DNA of 64,000 bases. It comes from Nocardioides islandensis (GTDB lineage: Bacteria > Actinomycetota > Actinomycetes > Propionibacteriales > Nocardioidaceae). Location of the stretch: the NCBI RefSeq assembly GCF_015352455.1, contig NZ_JADKPN010000004.1, forward strand, positions 186,001-250,000, in the 5' to 3' direction. Positions 59,093 through 64,000 of this stretch are shown here, one piece after another. The number at the start of each line of letters is the position of its first letter. Position 1 is the first letter of the stretch. Position numbers and translations under genes: made by a program. The notes below the pieces were generated by a model, which was given only the letters and a program-made list of their open reading frames with translations, was not told the origin of the DNA and ran no database searches.

Positions 59093-62000
59093 CTACTTGA
59101 CGAAGTCGACCTTCTGGCGGTCGGCCACCTTGTTGAGCAGGCTGCTACCGAGGTACCTGGCCTTCAGGGTGTAGGTGCCCGCCGTCGAGACCTTCGGCAG
59201 CGTGAACGTGGCCTTGCCCTTGACGAGCTTGACCGTGATCTCCTTGCCGGTCCCCTTGATGGTCAGCTTCACCTTGCCGGTGACCGGGACGCCGTTGGCC
59301 GCGGTCACCCGCACCACGACCTTGTCGCCGCCGGCCTTGGACACCTCGTCGGCGACCTTCAGCTTCACCGTCGGCGTCGCCTTGCGCACCTTGAACGTGA
59401 CGGTGCTCTGCGACGGGGCGAACTCGTTCGTCCCGAGGTACTTCACCGTCAGCGTGTGCGTCCCCGGCAGCATCGACTTCGCCGCGAGGGTCAGGCTGCC
59501 CACACCCGCCGAGATGGTGGCGGTGCCGATCTTGGCGCCGGACTCGTCGAACACGTCCGCCGAGCCGTTGGCGTCGGAGCGGCTCACCGCGATGGTGAGC
59601 AGGCCGGCCTCGCCGTACGGGAAGGCCTTCACCGCACCGGCCACCGTGGTCGGTGCCGGCGTCGGCGCGGGCGGGGGCGGCGGAGGCGGCGTGGTGCCAC
59701 CACTCACCGTGACCGGGACGATGGCGCTGGTCCCGGAAGCTCCCTCCACCACCAGCTGCGTGGCACCGGGGGCCGTGCCGGCCGGGATGACCACGTCGAC
59801 CGACGCGGTGCCCACCTCGTCGTTGCTGCTGGCGTTGCCCGGCGGGCTCAGCACGGTCGCGACCGGGAAGGTCCCGAGGGTCGTGCCACCCAGCTTGACC
59901 GACACCTGCGTGTCACGAACGGCGTTGTTCTCCGTCATGACCAGCGAGGTCAGGTCGAACGTGACGTGGTCACCCACGGCGTACGACGCCGGTGCGGCAC
60001 CCGGGAACTTCACCCCGACCGCCTGCTGTGCATAGCTGATCGGCAGCGGCGGGTCACCCGCGCCGGGGTTGGCGAACTCGGCCATGTAGTCGACCATCGC
60101 CTGCAGGTCCACCTTTCCGGTGTCCCGCTTCTGCGTGCCCTGGGCGAAGGTGAGGAAGTTGTCCCCGCCCGACGCCAGGAACGAGTTCGCCGTCACCGAG
60201 TACGACGTCCCGGACTGGATCGGTGTCCCGTTGAGCCACATCCCGGTGATGCGTGAACCTGCCGGCTTCGACGGGTCGTAGGTGTAGGTGAAGCCCTTCG
60301 ACGCACCGAGACGCAGGAAGGGTCGCGACGCGCCCGCGGGCTGCCACTGCTCCTCCAGGACCGACTTGATCTGCGCCCCGGTGAGCTTCATGTTCACCAG
60401 CGTGTTGGCGAACGGTTGGACGTCCGCCGCCTGCTTGAAGGTGAGCGTGCGCGGGAAGGCGCCGGTGCCGGTCCCGAGCATGTCCTGACGCAGACCGCCG
60501 GGGTTCATGAAGGCGATCTGGGCCGAACCCGACTCGGGGTTCTCGGTCGCCCACCGCTGCACCTCGGCGACGAGGTTGCCCAGCGTGGACTCGCCACCCC
60601 GGTTCTCGCTGCCGTCGATGAAGCGGGCACGCCCGAACGGACCGCCGATCTGGCCCAGGGGCACCGCGCCCAGGACGCTCGCGTTCGCCACTGCGGCGTC
60701 CACGATCGTCTGGGTCGGGGCGTCGACCGGGTAGTTGAAGGGACCGCCGTTGGCGACCTTCAGCCGGAGGACGTTCTGGCGCTTCGAGATGACCTCGCCG
60801 GTGCCCGGGTTGACGTCGAACACGATCTGGTTGAGGGCCGCGCCGTACTGGCCGGCGGAGACCACCGGACGCTTGGTGACCTTGCGTCCCTCGTCGACCC
60901 AGTCCTGCACCGTGAAGTCGCAGTTGTACTCCAGGTGCGTGTGACCGGACACGATCGCGTCGACGTTCTCGTCGATGCCGTTGATGATGCTGCCGAAGTC
61001 CGAGCTCGGGTCGTCGTCCATCGTGGCGCAGTCGGTGCCACCGGCACCCTCGTGCACCAGCATGATGACGATGTCGGCGTTCTCGACGTCCTTCAGCTCG
61101 TCGGCCTGGGTGTTCACCGCCGTGACGATGTCGGTGACATCGATGTCGGCGATGCCGGCCGGCGACACGAGCTCCGGCAGGTGCTCGGTGACCGCACCCA
61201 CGAAGCCGACCTTCACGCCGTTCATGGTCTTGGTCCACGTCGGGGCGATCTCGTCGACGGGGTCGTTGGTGCCCTTCTTCACCAGGTTGGCGGCGAGGTA
61301 CTCCCAGTTGGCGCCACCCTTCGGGTTGGTGGTCGCGTCGTAGGGAGCCATGACGCGGTTCACCAGGTCGTCGTAGCCCTGGTCGAACTCGTGGTTGCCC
61401 ACCGAGGAGACCTCGAGGCCGGCCGAGTTCAGCGCGTCGATCGTCGGCTTGTCCTTGTCGATGAACGACTCGAACGTGGACGCGCCGATCAGGTCACCCG
61501 CCGCCGCGAACACGGTGTTCGGGTTGTCCGCCCGGAGCTGCTTGACCGCGCCGGCCATCACCGCCGCGCCGGCCGAGGCCGAGGCAGGATCGTTGGCGAT
61601 GCGACCGTGGAAGTCGTTCGTGCCCAGGATCTGGATCTCGATGCCGTTGTTCGGCTTGTTGATCCCGACGATCTCCGGGTTGTGGTCGGAGGAGGCGTAG
61701 ATCGTGTTGCGGTTGAACAGCTGCGTCACGTTGTAGTTGAAGCGGCTGTACTGGTTGAACACGAACTCGCTGGCGTTGATGTCGACCACGTCGGCGCCGG
61801 TGACGTCGGCGTACGCCGCGTCGTTGGCGAAGATGTGGTCGAGGGAGCCCGACAGGCCGGAGAAGCTGTACGACTCGTCGCCGCCGGGGCCCTCCTCGAC
61901 CGCGTGGTAGTCGTCGGAGTTGCCGGCGACGTTGTCCGCACCCTGCTCGATCTCCTGGACCGGGTCCTCCTCGCTGTAGGCGTTGAAGTCGCCCACGAGG

Positions 62001-64000
62001 AACATCCGAGCGATGCCGCGGTCGGTCTTGAACTGCGTCGCGAAGTCGAGCAGCCCGTTGGCCTGCTTGACCCGGTCGGCGTTCGCGTTGCCCTGACCGT
62101 CGGGGTCGGGCGTGCCCGAGCCCTTGGACTTGAAGTGGTTGACGATCACGCCGAAGGCGTTGGCGTCACCGGTGCCGCGGACCTTGAACGCCTGGGCCAG
62201 CGGCTCACGGGCGTTGTTGAAGTCGGCGTTGCCGACCAGCACCTTGGAGGCACCGACAGGGATGACCTTGGCCGGGTTGTAGATGAAGCCCGTGCGGATC
62301 ACGTCCTGCTCCGCCAGCGGCGGGAGGTCGGCGGCAGCCGGCGAGGGCACGTAGGCCCAGCGGGTGCTGCCCGCGTCGGTGTTGAGCGCGGCCACCAGCT
62401 TGCTGATGGCGTCGTCGCGGCTCCGGCCGAACTGGACGGAGTTCTCCAGCTCCTCCAGCGAGACCACGTCGGCGTTGAGCGCGTTGATCGACTTCACGAT
62501 CTTGCTGCGCTGGCGGCGCAGGTTCGTGTCGTCCCAGGCACCGCGCGGGCCGTTGGGCGTGCAGGAGTTCACCGCGATCGGGTTGTCGTCGCGGTCCAGG
62601 AACGCCGAGCAGGCGTTGGTGGCAGGGTTCAGCGCGACGTACTCCGCGGCCGAGACCGGGAAGAAGTTCAGCACGTTGAACGTCGCCAGCTTGATGTCGC
62701 CGCCCACGGCGGCCGCACCGGTCGGACGGGTGTTCGTGAAGTCCACGCCCGCGCTCGAGCCGTCGTCGGTGACCTGCTGCAGCGGGATCAGCCGGCGGGT
62801 GCCGAAGCTGTCGCTGTAGATCATCGGGTCGTTGAACGCGACCGACGAGCCCACCCGGATCGGGTTGGTCGGGGTGTAGTACGGGAACGGCACGTCGTCC
62901 TGGCCGGTGCCCGCGGTGTTCCAGAAGGTGATGCTCGAGGCGTCGTCGAGGACCAGCTGGTGGGCCTTGTTGTACGCCGTGCGCGTGTCCACGGCCGCGT
63001 GGTCCTGCGCGTCGATCTCCTCGGTCGGCGCGACCAGCGGGTCGGTCGAGTTGGCCGCGAGGCCGACCTCGCCGAACATGCTGCTCGACGACGAGGTGCC
63101 CCACGCGTCGCCACCGAAGGCCGACCCGTCGAAGGCGTCGGTCACGGTGAAGTCGCCCGAGGCGTCCCAGAGCTCGCCCTCGTGGGCCTCCTGCGCGGCG
63201 GCCAGAGCGGCGCCGGTGAGGCAGGTGTTGCCCGGGAGCGCGCAGTCGGTGCCGGGCAGCGCGCCGGTGTGCGGGTCGATCGGGGTGGCCGCGCCACCGT
63301 CGGCCAGCGAGCCGCCGGCCGTGTTGATGTCGATCTCGGTGAGGCCGTTGAACTCCTTGACCAGGCCGACCACGTTGGCCGTGTTGCCCACGGCCGGGAT
63401 CTGGCCGAGCTTGGAGGAGCCGACGTAGACGAAGATCGCGTCCGAGGCGTCGGGCGTCGGGTCGGAGGCGCCACCGGACCCGGCGGTCTGCATGTAGAAG
63501 CCGTCGAAGCCACCCGTGGTGTAGCGCGAGGTCACCACGCCGGTGGTGGTCGCGAGGAAGCCGTTCTTGGTGGCGTTGACCCCGTTGCCCTGGATCTCCG
63601 CGATGGAGCCGGTGAACGGCGTCGGGTTGACCTGGTTGACGGCGTCGGGCGTCAGGTTGCCCTGCGGCGTGAAGTCCGCGAGGTTCGAGTCGGTGTCCGC
63701 GCTCGCCGCGTTGCGGCCCAGGCTGGTCGTCACGTTGTAGCCGGTGCCGGCCGCAGTGGTCTCGGGCGCGTTGCTCGTGCCGTAGCCCAGCTTGTCCACG
63801 ATGTTCGTCGGGCTCGACGGGTCGACCGGGGTCGTCACCGAGGCGAGCGTGATCGTGCCGCCGGCGGAGCCGCTGGCGTTGAAGCCGGTGGCCGTCTGGT
63901 CGCCGCCCGGGACCGCCACGCCGTTGGCGCCGTTGCTGCCGCCGACGAGGGTCCAGTAGCCGTGCGAGGCGATGGAGCCCGTCAGGGGCACCACGGTGGT
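59093..64000 (-). CDS. ExeM/NucH-type extracellular endonuclease fused to UshA-like nucleotidase (5' end beyond window)
   Basis: At least 1635 residues; the N-terminus lies past base 64000 (frame is open to the edge). Order: a lamin-tail-like domain (WTLVGGSNGANGVAVPGGDQ), an OB-fold-like linker, and an endonuclease/exonuclease/phosphatase domain (IKLATFNVLNFF; DVVSLEELEN; NHFKSKGSG; FLVGDFNAYSEEDP; SSDHNPEIVGI). Then a UshA phosphoesterase (GTNDFHGRIA; GNHEFDQGYDDL; VSGHTHLEYN), its 5'-nucleotidase C domain (STLGNLVAEV; AFMNPGGLRQDM) and at least two Ig-like modules. It would cut extracellular DNA and dephosphorylate the nucleotides in one polypeptide. A strong terminator follows. Confidence 0.92.
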   Translation of the reverse strand, partial: TTVVPLTGSIASHGYWTLVGGSNGANGVAVPGGDQTATGFNASGSAGGTITLASVTTPVDPSSPTNIVDKLGYGTSNAPETTAAGTGYNVTTSLGRNAASADTDSNLADFTPQGNLTPDAVNQVNPTPFTGSIAEIQGNGVNATKNGFLATTTGVVTSRYTTGGFDGFYMQTAGSGGASDPTPDASDAIFVYVGSSKLGQIPAVGNTANVVGLVKEFNGLTEIDINTAGGSLADGGAATPIDPHTGALPGTDCALPGNTCLTGAALAAAQEAHEGELWDASGDFTVTDAFDGSAFGGDAWGTSSSSSMFGEVGLAANSTDPLVAPTEEIDAQDHAAVDTRTAYNKAHQLVLDDASSITFWNTAGTGQDDVPFPYYTPTNPIRVGSSVAFNDPMIYSDSFGTRRLIPLQQVTDDGSSAGVDFTNTRPTGAAAVGGDIKLATFNVLNFFPVSAAEYVALNPATNACSAFLDRDDNPIAVNSCTPNGPRGAWDDTNLRRQRSKIVKSINALNADVVSLEELENSVQFGRSRDDAISKLVAALNTDAGSTRWAYVPSPAAADLPPLAEQDVIRTGFIYNPAKVIPVGASKVLVGNADFNNAREPLAQAFKVRGTGDANAFGVIVNHFKSKGSGTPDPDGQGNANADRVKQANGLLDFATQFKTDRGIARMFLVGDFNAYSEEDPVQEIEQGADNVAGNSDDYHAVEEGPGGDESYSFSGLSGSLDHIFANDAAYADVTGADVVDINASEFVFNQYSRFNYNVTQLFNRNTIYASSDHNPEIVGINKPNNGIEIQILGTNDFHGRIANDPASASAGAAVMAGAVKQLRADNPNTVFAAAGDLIGASTFESFIDKDKPTIDALNSAGLEVSSVGNHEFDQGYDDLVNRVMAPYDATTNPKGGANWEYLAANLVKKGTNDPVDEIAPTWTKTMNGVKVGFVGAVTEHLPELVSPAGIADIDVTDIVTAVNTQADELKDVENADIVIMLVHEGAGGTDCATMDDDPSSDFGSIINGIDENVDAIVSGHTHLEYNCDFTVQDWVDEGRKVTKRPVVSAGQYGAALNQIVFDVNPGTGEVISKRQNVLRLKVANGGPFNYPVDAPTQTIVDAAVANASVLGAVPLGQIGGPFGRARFIDGSENRGGESTLGNLVAEVQRWATENPESGSAQIAFMNPGGLRQDMLGTGTGAFPRTLTFKQAADVQPFANTLVNMKLTGAQIKSVLEEQWQPAGASRPFLRLGASKGFTYTYDPSKPAGSRITGMWLNGTPIQSGTSYSVTANSFLASGGDNFLTFAQGTQKRDTGKVDLQAMVDYMAEFANPGAGDPPLPISYAQQAVGVKFPGAAPASYAVGDHVTFDLTSLVMTENNAVRDTQVSVKLGGTTLGTFPVATVLSPPGNASSNDEVGTASVDVVIPAGTAPGATQLVVEGASGTSAIVPVTVSGGTTPPPPPPPAPTPAPTTVAGAVKAFPYGEAGLLTIAVSRSDANGSADVFDESGAKIGTATISAGVGSLTLAAKSMLPGTHTLTVKYLGTNEFAPSQSTVTFKVRKATPTVKLKVADEVSKAGGDKVVVRVTAANGVPVTGKVKLTIKGTGKEITVKLVKGKATFTLPKVSTAGTYTLKARYLGSSLLNKVADRQKVDFVK

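Overview
The window is very GC-rich, gene-dense bacterial DNA. It reads as an aerobic actinobacterium, most likely Nocardioides or a close relative (inference). Supporting signs are the near-total G/C third codon positions, a ClgR-type regulator beside cinA, a DUF3046 gene near recA-recX, a mycobacterial-type LexA box upstream of recA, an actinobacterial sulfur-assimilation leader peptide, many leaderless-looking starts, and families of short dispersed palindromic repeats. I see no rRNA, tRNA, transposase, prophage or CRISPR array.

Layout. 1-2.5 kb: small membrane/unknown proteins divergent from a GCS2-like ligase. 2.5-10 kb: exported proteins (a zinc metalloprotease with Ig-like domains, a PGRP-type amidase, a large BNR propeller protein) around a 0.5 kb repeat block. 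9.7-11.5 kb: glyoxalase, SDR and PGPGW membrane protein, with a strongly structured segment before the glyoxalase gene. 11.5-17.6 kb: acetyl-CoA/acetate metabolism (GNAT/acyl-CoA synthetase fusion, ackA, pta). 17.6-19.4 kb: PfpI, carboxylate-amine ligase and mini membrane protein. 19.4-23.8 kb: a membrane-sensing operon (YihY-like, K+ channel with RCK, MASE1 histidine kinase, small anchored protein). 23.8-28.4 kb: AidB-like flavoprotein, membrane protein, MarR, MOSC, phosphotransferase. 28.5-33.9 kb: glyA, then the assimilatory sulfur operon (leader peptide, siroheme sulfite reductase, Zn-ribbon protein, cysH, small ORF, sirohydrochlorin chelatase). 33.9-38.5 kb: amidase converging on a PPK2 / HipA-like kinase / DUF3037 / hydrolase operon. 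38.5-46 kb: GNAT, recX, recA, a double GNAT, an MFS exporter, DUF3046, a DinB-methyltransferase fusion and GNAT-ASCH. 46-54.7 kb: 22-bp repeat array, M3 peptidase, Lhr helicase with Nei glycosylase, ClgR and CinA. 54.7-64 kb: a GH15 hydrolase and two large exported nucleotidases, the second cut by the right edge.

Common themes. Genes in operons overlap by 1-4 bases (ATGA/GTGA). Many first genes instead show an NANNNT hexamer ending 6-7 bases before the start codon, as expected for leaderless transcripts, often in tight head-to-head pairs. Dispersed repeats sit at gene ends and in several cases supply the last codons or stop codon of the neighbouring gene.
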